A stretch of 64,000 nt of DNA from Mermis nigrescens (GCA_036768485.1 JAVLUZ010000142.1:17233735-17297734), one strand, 5' to 3'; numbered from the stretch's first letter, positions 23,561 to 35,077 are shown. The notes: generated from the sequence alone by a model not told the origin. Numbers and translations are program-made.

Positions 23561-25290
23561 AATCCATTGGGTGCAAGGCTGGAGTCGAGTTCCTTCTAAT
23601 TGTCAGCTTAGAGCAGCGTTAATTCGTCAAAAACGATGTTCAAAATGGAAATATCGCAATGCTGCTGAAAACAAAAGAATCATTAATATCGTCATTGATG
23701 AATACGGCAGAGAAGTGAGCGATTGAACTTATTAGTTTTACAAAGAGATACATCAGTTGGCCAATGTCGGTTTGGAAGTAAGAGGTGGAAATGCTTGCAG
23801 AATTATTTAATCAAATATTTACAAATCTAAAACAGGATTGTGGAACTGTGTTGCAATAAACTTCTTTCATGTAAACTGTATTATAGAATTCTTTGCGTAA
23901 AACTTTACAATGAAGATTGCAATATCTTTCTTTCTGATATTTTGTTGTATATTTTTCTATGAAAGCCGTTTCTAGGCGAGTAATTTTTGTAAAGTTTCAG
24001 GGTATAAGAAATTCAAAGAGCTCTGTTTTGACTTTAGGAACAAAAGTGGAAATAAGAGGCCAACAGATAGTGGAGAAGGAAGCTGCCAATACTAGAGAAC
24101 AATCGCCTAGTGAAAATTATGGTGATATTCTGCATAGTTGCAGGAGAAATTATCAGGACTTAAAAGATGTGGAATTAGGATCACTTGTGGGAAGGGGGAA
24201 CTTCTGACGGTGAAACATTGCTTGCGTACACAAAATAGCAATCAACAATATTGTTGTATTGCGTTTGATCTAATGCTAGTTGTGTTAATCCGGTGAATAA
24301 AAAACAGTTGTAAAACAATTCGTTCAGAGAGTCAGATACGACACGCGAAGCGATCAATTTTGTCCAAATTGAGTTCACTTAAGCTAATTAAAGGATAAGA
24401 ATAATTTTTTACCCGTTCTATCAAGTTAGCATTTACTTAAAAGTTTGATTTTAATAATGAGTCCTGTAAATAAGAAGAAATCTAACTCTATCATGACATG
24501 AAACAACTGAAAACTAAGGAGTTAGATAAATTCAGTTTGTTTGCAACAACAACTAAATGAGCACTGAAAAGCGATTCTATCAAGACAAGAACTCCATCTC
24601 ATTCATTTGCGCGATCGGAACGAAAATTTGATAAATTTTTGAGGCATGAATTTCTTTAGGCATAAATTTTTTCTGCAGGTTGAAAACTTAGGAGCGTTTC
24701 ATCAGAAATCCGCAAAAATAATTTTTCGTCAGAAATCCGCAAAATCGGTCTAGAAACTTCGGATTTATTATAAAACCTGGTCGTAAAAATAAGGCCGCAA
24801 ACAAGTCTGATTAAAAGCTGATATCTCCCGAAATAAGTAGTCTATTTTGGTTTTCTTCACCGCAAGTCCGTCGTTTTTTGTAATTCAAATTTGGTATCTA
24901 CATAGAATTCATAGTTTTAATTTTTTCGCCAAAAATGATGTTCTTGTTATTCTGTCTATTGATCGTTTTGCTAAACAATGTTTTAAACTTGATAAGTGTG
25001 TAAATTCTATATAAATTTTCGTCAAACGCTTAAAGTCAACCCTTGTCGACCTAAGCGGGGTAACCTAAGCAGCATAAAAACGCTTTACAAACCAAGCCTA
25101 AGCCTAAAAAGGAATTGCTCGAAAACCGACTTGCAGGATAAATGATAAAACTGCCTAATCTTCAGCATTGTTGAATTGTGAACTTTGAGGCTCTAGAATT
25201 CTCTCAATATTGGACGGATTCTCGTGAAAATTTTCATCTGCGCCTTTTCACCTTTTGTTACATTAAAAAAATCTAGGCATTCGTGTAGCA
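23561..25290. other. Unassigned AT-rich sequence
   Basis: No recognised gene. An 82-codon plus frame at 23959-24207 has no known motifs and no supporting context. The phrase CAGAAATCCGCAAAA is repeated at about 24700-24745, and AAGCCTAAGCCTAA occurs near 25100. Confidence 0.4.
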
Positions 25291-25344
25291 GGTTCAAATA
25301 TGTATTAAGATAGTCATATTGTGAGGCGTGTATGCAGTCGGTAG

Positions 25345-25579
25345 TATACCTAGGCGTGGAGAGTTTGGGGGTATGTACCCCGAGAAACTCAAAAATCCCC
25401 CCTAGAATTCATTTTTAAATTTTTCTTGTTTTTTTTTTCCGCAATTTTTTGATGCCAATGGATAGTGCTCAATGAGAAACGTTGAAAAATTGTGGATTGC
25501 CGCCGTATCACCATTTTTAAGGCCATTTTTTACCTTTGAAAAAATCTTGCACCCCAGAATTTTGTGCCGCCCACCTATG
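25345..25579 (+). mobile_element. MITE family A, copy in a SINE-like repeat
   Basis: This 235-bp copy has termini TATACCTAGGCGTGG and GCCCACCTATG. The 8-bp duplication is GTCGGTAG (25337-25344) and GTCGGTGG (25580-25587). The sequence on either side matches an uninterrupted SINE-like copy at 44.8 kb, confirming the insertion. Confidence 0.85.
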
Positions 25580-25587
25580 GTCGGTGG

Positions 25588-25750
25588 CATCCGATGAAAC
25601 GGAAGAGTCGCTGCCTGCCAGTTTCGAAACGTGGAACTCTTGCTCCAAAGCCCAGAACCTTAAGCAATCGACTAAAGCTGGTTCATCTCGATAATGAACG
25701 CAGGCGATTCGTCACTTGCATTGGTTTACCTGCTTATTGAGGCTGTGCGC
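25588..25750 (-). repeat. tRNA-derived SINE-like repeat, copy 1
   Basis: On the minus strand a tRNA-like head is visible: an A-box-like GCTTTAGTCGATTGCTTAAGG (complement of 25658-25678) and, ~25 bases on, a B-box-like CGTTTCGAAACTGG (complement of 25616-25633). TTTGGAGCAAGAG lies between them. The flanks (25292-25340 and 25690-25745) match 44775-44995. This is inference from box spacing and repetition; the boxes are diverged from the RNA polymerase III consensus. Confidence 0.5.
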
Positions 25751-26315
25751 ATAGGTGCGCAAGGTCAGGCTTTCAGGGGAGGGTGTTGCTTTGATAGCTG
25801 CCATACGTGCCTCCAAAACCGGCTCTCGAGTCGTTTTGGGGTCAGAGAATTAGCTTCTCATGATTTTTGGTCTCAGAAAACTAGCCATATCTGGCCTTTT
25901 TTGGATTCACGAACATACCTATGTAGCCTTTTGGACTAAAAATATCTTCTTAATCCCTTTCAGAGTTGAGAAATAGCTATATCTTTTCTTGAAACTCAGC
26001 ATTCAAGCCCACACAAAACAGCATTTCTGGAGCTGAAAAAGACTACATGGCTAGTTTTCTGAGCCCAAAGAGGCTGTCTAGCTAATTCTTTGAGCCTAAA
26101 GAGGCTAAACAGCAGTAGTTTTTCGACCAAAATCGCTGGATAGCTATCAGTCTTTTCAAAGCTCAGGGGTAATATCCTCACCCCCATGCTCATGTATGGG
26201 CTTAGGCTTAGTAATGTGTATTCGTGACTGACCAAAAATGTTGGTGCCAGCGTTTAAAATAAGTCGAGTAATGAATGCGATGAGCGGAGCGAGCGAGCGA
26301 GACGCGAGTCACAAT

Positions 26316-26556
26316 CATACATGGCGAGGAGTTAGGTATGCAACCCTCACCGAGAAACAAAAATACTCCTAGAAACCAAAATTACCTCCTAGAATTAAAT
26401 TTTAAAATATTTCCGTTTTTTCTCAATTGTTTGATGCCAATGGATAGTGCTCGATGAGAAACGTTGAAAATGGTGTTTTTTCGCCATACTACCATTTTTA
26501 AGGCGCTATGTTTACTTTGAAAAATCTTGCCCCCCCCCCGATTTTTGATGCTGCCC
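26316..26556 (+). mobile_element. MITE family A, left member of an adjacent pair
   Basis: The copy starts CATACATGGCGAGG and ends near GATGCTGCCC. It is preceded by GTCACAAT (26308-26315) and followed by ATCGCAAC (26557-26564), a diverged 8-bp duplication. The next family A copy begins directly after it. Confidence 0.75.
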
Positions 26557-26564
26557 ATCGCAAC

Positions 26565-26983
26565 CACACGTGAGCGTGGGGTTTGGGGGTGCATCCCCCA
26601 AAAGTTGAATACTCAACTGTTGTTTTTTACGAAAAGCTTCAATTTTTTTGTACGATCGAAAATCGGTCAAAACTGCCTATACTTTGTGTACAAAGATGTA
26701 CAAAGATGACCCAAAAATCTTTGTACCAGCCTCAAAATCTTTGTCCCGTACAAAAATAAAAAAACAGTGCCCCCAGAAATCAAAAATACCCTGAATTTTT
26801 TTTGCTTTTTTTAGCAATTTTTTGATGCCATTGGATAGTGCTCGATGAGAAACGTCGAAAAATGGTGTTTTTTCCACCGTACGACTACTTTTGCGACTAG
26901 TTTTGACCTTTGGAAAATTTTTCACCCCTACAGAAATTTTCTCACCCCCCCCAGAATTTTCCGGTGCTGCCTGCCCACCTATG
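26565..26983 (+). mobile_element. MITE family A, right member of an adjacent pair, with insert
   Basis: This 419-bp copy starts CACACGTGAGCG and ends CCCACCTATG, followed by GTCGCTAC (26984-26991), which differs by one or two bases from the target copy before it. About 150 bp rich in GTACAAAGATGTACAAAG (26680-26760), similar to family B ends, has been added inside. Confidence 0.75.
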
Positions 26984-27059
26984 GTCGCTACGCAACTCGC
27001 ATCCATATACTGCACAGCCTTGGATTTTGTGGGAGGGGGGTGAAATTATAAAGTACCTT

Positions 27060-29160
27060 TTATGGGCTCAAAAATGGTAGGCATGCATAAAAACGGCGTT
27101 TTTCAGCGTTTCTGACAGTGATGCTCTATCTTTGAGAGCATAAAAACAAAAAATTTAGAAAAAGTCTAACAAATCAAACAAAATATAGTCAAAACATGAG
27201 TGCAATGGCGCGAAGCATCGAAAATTTGGCTTTTTTGAGCGATAGATCCATAGCTATAAAGATTATGTCCCGGGTGACCTACAGTCCCAGGTGACCGTGA
27301 CTGACAGTCCCAGGTGACCGACTGATCGGTTTTAAAAATAGATCTGTCAATCAAAAAATTCATGTCCGGCCGATAGTCCCGGTGTTGCCGGCTACACTGC
27401 TAGCCGTTACACCTCGAGTGGCCGTGCCGTACCAGATGGCCGACAGTCCTAGGTGCCAAAAGTCCCAGTGGCCTGACTTTACTGAGGTTGACAGTCTCGG
27501 GGGACTGATCAAGTGGTATAATACTAGGTTTGTCGAAAAAATTTTTAACTGACTAATGATTTCGGAATTATTGTTTTTTCAAGTGAGGTACACGGCTATT
27601 CATGCACATAAATAGTTTTACCAATGCAATAACATTGCTCTATGAATTCATAGCAAATTTAAAACATGCAGGATTTTGTAAAAAACGCCATATAGCAAAT
27701 TTAAACATGCAGGATTTTGTAAAAGCCAATCATTTACAATGCGTATATTTTAGTGTATCCATCCTTAAACTTGTTGTAGGCTGCAAAATTTCAGCTACAT
27801 ATTTGTGTAACTTCGGTGCTGTGAAGTGCCAGCAAATGATTTACTCGCTATTTAATCAAACTCAGTGAACAGAGGCCTAGCCAAGACTTTTATGCAGCCA
27901 GTTTCTCAGTTTTTAACAATAGAAGAATGTATAAATTATCAGTATGGCGCGAAATTTATCAGTATGGCGCGAAGCACTTAAAAATTCTGACATTTAGGCC
28001 TTCTCGAACCCGATGCCGAGTACACGCTATTGCTTATAAAAACCAAAAGAATTTCTGAACGATTTCGGCATGTGCTCCCCATGCCCCTCCCTGGCTACGC
28101 CTTTGGTGATGCAAATAAGCCAGCAAGTGAACAACGTTTCGATTTTGAAAGGTACTGGCGTGCATTACGTACGTACATATTCATCAGTAATAGTACAATT
28201 GGCATGTTGAATTTTTAGTGCCATTAATCGATCACCCGGTAGAGTGTCGGCCACTTCCGGGTCTTCAGCCAACCGTTAAGTCGGTCTCTTCGGATTGTCG
28301 GCCACCGGTCAAGTCTGCCACCGGAATGTCGGCCACTCGGACAGATTCATCCAGTTGGTGCCATCCGGACAATGGATTTGGTTCTGGGTACCAAGCCCCT
28401 TTGTTGAGGTTGGTTGGCTGGCTGGTTGGCTAGTTGGTGTGTTGTTTCGCCGGTTGGTTGGTTCACTAGTTGGTAGATTGAGCAGTTAGTTATTTGGTTC
28501 GTTGGCTGGTTAGTTGGTTGGTTGGTTGGCTAGTTGGTTGGTTAGGTGGTTGTTTGTTTGGCCAATTGGTTAGTTAACTGGTTGGGGTAGTTTGGTTGGT
28601 TGGCTAGTTGGATGATTAGTGGTTGTTTTTGTGGCCAATTGGTTAGTTATTTGGTTGAGTAGGTTTGTTGGTTGTTTGGTTGGCTACATATTGGATGGTT
28701 AATTGGCCGGTTGGTTTGTTGGTTGGTTGGTTGGTTGTTTGGTCGGCTAGTTGGCTGGTTTGTTGGTTGCTGGTTGGCTAGTTATTTGGTTGTTTCATTT
28801 TTCACTTTTTTATTTTTAGGTCAAAATTTCTACCCTCCTCCCGCAATCAAAAACTGCTTTTTCTGCGCCACCCAGCTGGGTTCTGAAGGATACCGAAGTA
28901 ATGCCCGGCGTCCTTTCCAGTGGCACGGTGGCGCGGCATTGCCCACCTGTGGTTGGTACTGTCGGTCACTCGGGAATTTTTTGATTGACAGATTTATTTT
29001 ATACTATTTGTCGGTGACCTGGGACTGTCGGCCCCGGGACTGTCGGTCACTCGGTACGTTACCAGCTAAAACGTTTAAAAACACCTTTATCACGTATTTT
29101 TATACATTCTTTTTTGGAACTTTCGAAAAATCGTCAATTGTTTGGAAGGGGTGAAAAAAG
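27060..29160. repeat. Unnamed repeat with GGTGACC minisatellite arms and TTGG array
   Basis: Near 27270-27510 short units of GACAGTCCCAGGTGACC are repeated. Their reverse complements appear at 28960-29060, and a CTGTCAATCAAAAAATT motif near 27345 faces its inverse near 28980. Between the arms are TCGGCCAC units (28240-28345) and an irregular TTGG/GGTTGGCTAGTT array (28400-28790). The arrangement suggests a single unidentified element about 2 kb long. It has no coding capacity. Confidence 0.5.
28400..28790 (+). repeat. TTGG-based simple repeat
   Basis: An irregular array of TTGG, GGTT, GGCTAGTT and similar units. All frames across it stay open because of the composition, so the reading frames here are not evidence of a gene. 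Confidence 0.85.
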
Positions 29161-29211
29161 TTTTGCGGAGGGGAAGTGAAAATCTGGTAGGTTGGGGGAT
29201 GGGGTTGAAAC

Positions 29212-29430
29212 CATACCTGGGCGTGGGGGGGGGTTTGGGGTATGCACTTTCGAGAAATCAAAATACCCCCAGAATTCAATTTTTAAAAATTTTTTCGCAA
29301 TTTTTTGAATGCCAATGGATAGTGCTCGGCGAGAAACGTCGAAAAATGGTGTTCTTCGCCAATTTTAAGGCAATTTTTTTAATTTTGAAAAATCTTGCAC
29401 TTCCCCAAATTTCCTTGCTGCTCACGTATG
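29212..29430 (+). mobile_element. MITE family A, first of a head-to-head pair
   Basis: This 219-bp copy has inverted termini CATACCTGGGC and GCTCACGTATG. A perfect 8-bp duplication GTTGAAAC lies at 29204-29211 and 29431-29438. Confidence 0.9.
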
Positions 29431-29439
29431 GTTGAAACT

Positions 29440-29700
29440 CATAGGTGGGCAGCACCGAAATTCTGGGGAGGGGGTGAAAAAATTTTAAAGGTCAAAAAAT
29501 GGTCTTAAAAGTGGTCGTATGGCAAAAAAACACTATTTTTCGACGTTTCGCATCAAGCTCTATCCAATGGCATCAAAATTCTAAAAAGAAAAAAAAATTT
29601 CTGGGGGGGGTATTTTAATTCTAGGGGGAGGTATTTTGATTTCTAGGAGGGTATTTAACTTCTGGGGTGTATACCCCCCAAACCCCCACGCCCATGTGTG
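29440..29700 (-). mobile_element. MITE family A, second of a head-to-head pair
   Basis: This 261-bp copy is in the opposite orientation, from CATAGGTGGGCAGC to CGCCCATGTGTG. It is followed by GTTGAAACT (29701-29709), the third copy of the target used by the neighbour. It therefore inserted into the duplication made by the first copy, or the reverse. Confidence 0.9.
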
Positions 29701-29909
29701 GTTGAAACTCCTCAGATCATGTATGGTCATTCATTACATAGGCTTATTTTAAAGGATGGCACCTACATTTTGGTTAGTTGGTCAGTCATGAATCTTCAGA
29801 AGTATCCAAGCACTAACTTCTCTGTTTTTCACCTAATTTGAGCGCGGTCAGATGTCAGTTTTTACCGGATACTTCTAGCTGTATATACTTATAACGTGGC
29901 CATCTTAAT

Positions 29910-30674
29910 CAGTGTTTTTTTTGTATTCGGCAAAGATTTTTCTCGATGTACAAAGACTTTTCGGGACCGTCTTTGTATATACATGTACAAAGTTTTTTGG
30001 GGAGACAAAAATTGCAAAAGATCTGCAATTCGCAAAACTTTTTGGCGTTTGCGCCGTAAATGAGTAGGTAATTGTGTGTTATCTATATAATGGCAGAAAT
30101 TGTATTTCAAAAAGAAAAATGTCAAATTTTTCGATGTTTCGCGCCGTTTTAAGACGATTCTTAGTGATTTTTGCCCTTAGAGACTCAGAAATTGGCTAAA
30201 ATACACTACTAAAAGTTGAAAAATTCTGTTTTTACAATACTAAAATCGTTAATGTATGATATTATAGTAACAAAAAATTTGTGTGTACAAAATAAACAAA
30301 GATTTTTGGAAAGACAAAACCTGTAAAAAGGTGTAAAATTCCTAAAAATTTTCGATGCTTCGCGCCGAACTGAGTAATTCTTTGTCCTATATATCTTTAA
30401 AATGGCAGAATTTGCATTTAGAATGGAAAAATGTCGAATTTTTCGGCGCTTCGCACCGTTTTGAGACAATTTTTATGTAATTTTTGGCGTCAGAAACTCA
30501 GAAGTTAGCTAAAATACACTACTTAAGATCGGAAACCCTGTTTTTACCACAATTAAAATCGCTAATGTACTATATAATAGTACACAAAAATTTGCATGTA
30601 CAAAACGTACAAAGAGTTTTGGGGACCATCTTTGTACATGTACAAACGCACCTTGTACAAAAACACTGACACTG
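29910..30674. mobile_element. Family B hAT-type element, fullest copy
   Basis: The element is 765 bp. The left end is CAGTGTTTTTTTTGTATTC and the right end is GTACAAAAACACTG, after which ACACTG repeats once. The 8-bp duplication is ATCTTAAT (29902-29909) and ACCTTAAT (30675-30682). CAGTG termini and 8-bp duplication fit hAT. The interior has paired GTACAAAG motifs near each end and several GGCGCTTCGCGCC-like hairpins (30041, 30132, 30355, 30442). There is no transposase. Confidence 0.75.
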
Positions 30675-30968
30675 ACCTTAATCTATATGTAAACTAGCTA
30701 CACCAATGCAAAAATCTTATCTTTCTGAACTTGGTTTTATTATTTCTGACAAACCATATTCGGCCCTTTAGCCAAAGCTTGCTTTTAAGAATAAAATTAT
30801 GTAACGTACTTACACTTGCTTATCTATCTTCTGTTTTCCCCCAAAAATGCCGGATAAACTTCAAAATTCTGGTGGATCCTTCACAGAAATACATGCAAAT
30901 AACGATTTATTTTTGAATCAGGTCATTACTTCTAAACGCTTGTTTCTATCGAAGTTGGCAGTTGGCAC

Positions 30969-31223
30969 CACAGGTGGGTGTCGGGGGTTTGGGGTATGCA
31001 ACCCCTAGAAGTTCGAATGCCCCCCAGAAACCCAAATACCCCCAGAATTTAATTTTTGAAAATTGTTTTTGTTTTCATCACAATGCTTTGATGCCAATGG
31101 ATAGTGCTTGATGAGTAAATGTTGGAAAATAGTGTTTTTTAGCCATACCACCATTTTTAAAACCATTTTTTGACCTTTGAAAAATCTTGTACCTCCAGAA
31201 TTTTGCGTGCTGCCCACCCTATA
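30969..31223 (+). mobile_element. MITE family A, copy at 31 kb
   Basis: This 255-bp copy runs from CACAGGTGGGTGTCGG to GCTGCCCACCCTATA. The target duplication is GTTGGCAC (30961-30968) and GTTGGCAT (31224-31231). The internal family core is intact. Confidence 0.85.
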
Positions 31224-31231
31224 GTTGGCAT

Positions 31232-31678
31232 GGCTTTTGGCAGGCTGATAGTTTTTAGGTTTTATTAGTTTTTAAATAAGATTTGATATGAGAAATTTCT
31301 TAGGCCTAAGGTTTTTTTGTAATTTACGTTATGCCCCTATCCGGATTTTATCGCAATTTCTACATGATTCTTTGAAATCACGGAAATCACCCTTAATTTA
31401 CCTCAAATGATGCGAATAACTTTATTTTAATGGATAAGCGATTTTTTTGCATGCTTGAATTGATTATCTCTGGCGTCGGTAGTTCAGCTTAGCTCGCTGC
31501 TATTAAGTTTCAGCTAAAGTGCCGCCGCCAAATAGCTTTAAAGGAAAGATATCTATTGACTCCTATGACGGCCTGGCAGTCCGGAAAAAATTAAATGTTT
31601 AAAAATTCTAAATAAAAAAATGTCAGCAATAGTTCTACAAATTTAGGTGCATTACACTGAAGTATGCATACACCTACC
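31232..31678. other. Unassigned sequence
   Basis: No repeat boundary or gene is recognised between the family A copy and the family K element. Confidence 0.4.
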
Positions 31679-32048
31679 CACGGCCGTATTTAGAGGGCTC
31701 CTTTCATGAAAAATATTAGAAAGGTAAGATAATGCAGGAAAAGATGGAAAATTGTATATCTTCGACGTAAAATCTTCAAATTTTCGGCTTTTTCTCGCCA
31801 AATGTGAAGTATTTCCATAATTTTGGCTCAAGCGCCACCAAAAAAACGACACTTTTAATAGCCTTTTAATTGAGAAACAAATTCTTTCAACAAGTTAGAC
31901 TTTTTATGACCTTAATTGATAGAGAATGTCGAAAAATATCGAAAACTGCATGTTGTCGCGAGCTATCCGACGAATTTTCCGAGATATAATAGACTTATTC
32001 ATCTTGAGTACGCCCCTTCCCCCATGGCCGAATCTTGGTACAGGCCTG
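31679..32048 (+). mobile_element. Family K hAT-like element, copy 1
   Basis: The left end is CACGGCCGTATTTAGAGGG and the right end is GGTACAGGCCTG, an approximate inverted pair. The interior (GAAAAATATTAGAAAGG, AAAAGATGGAAAATTG, CCATAATTTTGGCTC, GAATTTTCCGAGATA) is repeated in order at 47843-48215. No clean target duplication is seen. The CAGGGCCG-type end, better preserved in copy 2, is typical of hAT elements. Confidence 0.6.
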
Positions 32049-32260
32049 TCCTGCCCCTACTTGCCTAATAAGTTTTTGTAGTGCACTAAGTGCATAAATA
32101 CAATTAATAAAGCCGTAATTTCAGGTATTTGTCAATCTGTCAAGCAGTTTAGAATTGAAAAGTAGTGGCTTGGTTGTCGTCAACTTTCTGAGTTTTAAAC
32201 ACATATTTTGTGGTCAATAGTATTGAATTCCTGGAAAGAAAGCTGTTGTAGAGAGTTGAT

Positions 32261-32340
32261 TAAACACTTATTCTAAACTTCCAACTATACATATATGTAT
32301 TAAACACTTATTCTAAACCTCCAACTATACATATATGTAT
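32261..32340 (+). repeat. 40-bp tandem duplication upstream of the SMIM12-like gene
   Basis: Two adjacent 40-bp units (32261-32300 and 32301-32340), each from TAAACACTTATTCTAAAC to ACATATATGTAT, differ at one base (32279 versus 32319). Being almost identical, the duplication is recent. It lies ~235 bases before the start codon, so it may sit in the promoter or 5' untranslated region. Confidence 0.9.
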
Positions 32341-32572
32341 GTATATGGGTCTTTTTAACCGTGAAAAGAAAGACTCGACTATGATTTTTTGGTTACATTT
32401 TCCTTCAGCTGTTAGTTTCTGTCTATTTGTTTAATATCCTCTTTTTCACACTTTCACTTTCATTTTCGAGCACAATTTGTTGTTGTTTTGGTAGGTAATG
32501 CAGTGTTAAATTATTACTGTAATTTTTTAGCCGTCTTTAGATTAGATTTGCAGCAGTAAATTTTGTTGAGTA

Positions 32573-32851
32573 ATGCTGCCGTTATGGATCGCGTGTCGAA
32601 CTTATGCTCCATATGTAACTCTACCCTTCGCCATTGTAGTGGGCTTCATTGGCTATAATGCTGAGAGAAAGTTCAGAGAAGATAGGGATAAAAAATTGGC
32701 CTATTTACATAAATCTGTGATAGAAAGACGCGACGAACGTTTGATCGATGAATATAGTAAGCATAAAAGCTTAGAACTGCTCAAAGAGAAACGATTCGTT
32801 CCGAAAACAAGTCTGGACGTTAATCCTGTTGGAAGGAAAAATGGATTATAG
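32573..32851 (+). CDS. SMIM12: Small integral membrane protein 12-like
   Basis: The 92-residue protein starts at an ATG preceded by TTGAGTA. The N-terminal part, LWIACRTYAPYVTLPFAIVV, leads into a single predicted membrane segment (about residues 14-31), then GYNAERKFRE, a charged region with SVIERRDERLIDEY, and a C-terminal segment EKRFVPKTSLDVNP. From memory, the R-T-Y-A-P-Y-V-T start, the G-F-I-G-Y after the membrane segment, the I-S/E-R-R-x-x-R block and the F-x-P-K-x-x-L end are the conserved pattern of SMIM12 (C1orf212), which is also about 92 residues in vertebrates. The human coding sequence is likewise a single exon. The molecular role of the family is not established. The frame is intact and is the only unambiguous host gene in the window. 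No polyadenylation signal close to the stop is obvious. Confidence 0.88.
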   Translation: MLPLWIACRTYAPYVTLPFAIVVGFIGYNAERKFREDRDKKLAYLHKSVIERRDERLIDEYSKHKSLELLKEKRFVPKTSLDVNPVGRKNGL

Positions 32852-33065
32852 TTAGCTATTTTATGGTTCGCTGCGTTTCATTGCGATTGTTCATTTTTAT
32901 TGTTTTCATCGTTTTTTATGTATTTCGAAGTATACCTACTATTGGACAATATTAGTTTGACGATAAACTTGGCTCTTGTACGTTGTCTAGCGGTGCGTTC
33001 ATTTTAAATCGACTTTAAAAAAGTCGAACTGCACCCGACTGCTTTCTCATATTCTGCTTTACATA

Positions 33066-34423
33066 CAGTGCCGCTCAAAAAGTTTATATGGCTACCCACG
33101 ATTTTAACGCAGTGTCTGTTTTAATCGTAAATTCTTAACTAATTATTGTTCAAGAGTTTCAAAATTGAACAGAACCATAAATAACAAGTATCATCAATTA
33201 ACAGTCAACAAAAAAGAATCGACCAAGAGGAAATTCGATAGCCTTTAGCTTGAATCAATGCTTGTATACAAAATGTTAACGAATTGATCAATTTGACGTC
33301 TTTTTCTTTGTGATCGAACCTCAGATTTCCTCCATTTTTCAATCAGTTCTGCTCGTAAAATGCACTTCGGAATTATGTTTCTGAAGTCTTTCATAATTCG
33401 CCAAATATTTTTAATTGGATCGAGTTTCTGTGACTGTAGGTGTCAGAATAATAAAGGCAATCCTCTCCCACAAAATATGCTACAGTGGTTTTTGCGTTGT
33501 GTTTGGATATTCATCACCTCCTGGAAAAAATGTCTGTTTTTTTCCGAGGCGTTCATGAAAGAAGGAACCAAGTGCTCCTCAATTAAGCAACATATGAAGT
33601 GGTTGTAAATTTTGGGTCGAATGAAAATAGAACTAAATCACATCATGGCTCCAAATGGACTCCAGACCAAAACATCTGCATTCTCTTCTGTGTTTGACGC
33701 TTCCGGCCATGCATTTGACATTTTATTTTTTGGCTGAACGTCTGCGGACAAAACACCTTTCTTTCAAAGTGAAATAATTAAATATCACTCCCCAAGAAAA
33801 ATGAACAATTGGGAAAAGTTTAACGAACGAAATTTCGAGCAAAAATCAATACGTTTTTTCTGTTAAACTCGGACGTAAAGAATTCTTATGACGTTCCAAT
33901 TATACGGCAAAGATACTGACCAATTGTCTGCCTCAAAACCAATGGTCCACATTCAATAGAAAATTCACCCTGCATGTCAGGAGCGGTCAGACGCCGATTT
34001 TTAAATAAGCTGCTTAAGGCCACACAGTTCTTTAGTGGCCAATTTAGAGGAACAACCCGGGTCAAGGAAGATCAATAAAGGAATCGAAGTGTTTGTGCTT
34101 CTTATGTTTGTTTTGTATGACACATTAACTTATATTGAAACACCCGGCTATCACTCTTTGGAATAATTTAGTATCCTTAAACATACATAGACGCGACTTT
34201 GATCAAAAGACCAGCAAAATGGAGCGGAATTAACCCGTAATAAATCAGCTGTAGTGAACAAAATTAAAAATGACTAAACGTTTTGGAGCCACCCGAGAAA
34301 ATTAATCTAGAAACTATTTCAAAGTGAAATTAAAGCGTTTTAATTTCACAGTTAAAAACGATTTGAAAACCCAATGGATTTTGAGGTAATCAATCAGAGT
34401 GGCCTTAAACTTTTGAGCGGCAC
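33066..34423 (-). mobile_element. Tc1/mariner-type transposon, degenerate
   Basis: The left end, CAGTGCCGCTCAAAAAGTTT, and the right end (ending ACTTTTGAGCGGCAC) are inverted. TA is present on both sides (33064-33065 and 34424-34425), as expected for Tc1 insertion. The minus strand carries a broken transposase: a piece with DPIKNIWRIMKD (complement of about 33375-33425), matching the D-x-N-P-I-E-N-x-W-x-x-M-K block around the third catalytic acidic residue, and VLVWSPFGA upstream. Frameshifts and stops are frequent, so the copy is inactive. Confidence 0.85.
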
Positions 34424-34425
34424 TA

Positions 34426-35077
34426 CATACATAAGTCTAGCAGTTGAAATTTTGTAAATTTTTATCGGCAGCAAGCCGACGGGTTTTTACTTACATTCCT
34501 ATTTATAGCCCATTTCATACAACGGAAGTTTTTGAAAAAAATTTGAAGTGCCTACGTACGTGCTTAAAACTAATCTGTTTCTTGAAAATTTGTACATAAA
34601 TCACAATTCTTGAGTCGATGTAAATTATTAACAAAAGCAGTTTAAACTGAAGAAGCATTCACGATATAGTGCATATCAATTGATAAGCGCATGCCATGCG
34701 AAATGATATAACAGTAAGCTGCCTAGAAACCACTTTTGTAGTTGCCCGCTGGATCAATGAAAATTGATCTCTTACGCACAAGGTTTCGTGAAATTATATA
34801 AAAGTGCCTTAGCTGTGATATTCTACAGCGTATCGAGTTATCAGGAGATCTTGCCTCTGTCGAACCGCATTATTGTAGCAAAATTTAAAACCACTTCTGT
34901 AGACTGATTCATGTCGATCAATTCAACAGAACCGCAAAGTTTAATAAAGCAGACTTCAAAATTTTTTGTTGGTCGTAATCTGCACGCATTAGGCTATAAA
35001 AGTATGGTAGTGCAAAGTTTCAGTGCGGCTTAACGACGAGACGTTTTACCATATTAACGGCTACGGAGTTAACAAAG
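34426..35077. other. Unassigned sequence
   Basis: AT-rich DNA without a recognised gene, RNA or repeat end, between the Tc1-type element and family H. Confidence 0.4.

Noticed and set aside
28400..28790. Telomere-like GT-rich array
   Set aside because: The units are TTGG-based and irregular, not the TTAGG typical of arthropod telomeres.
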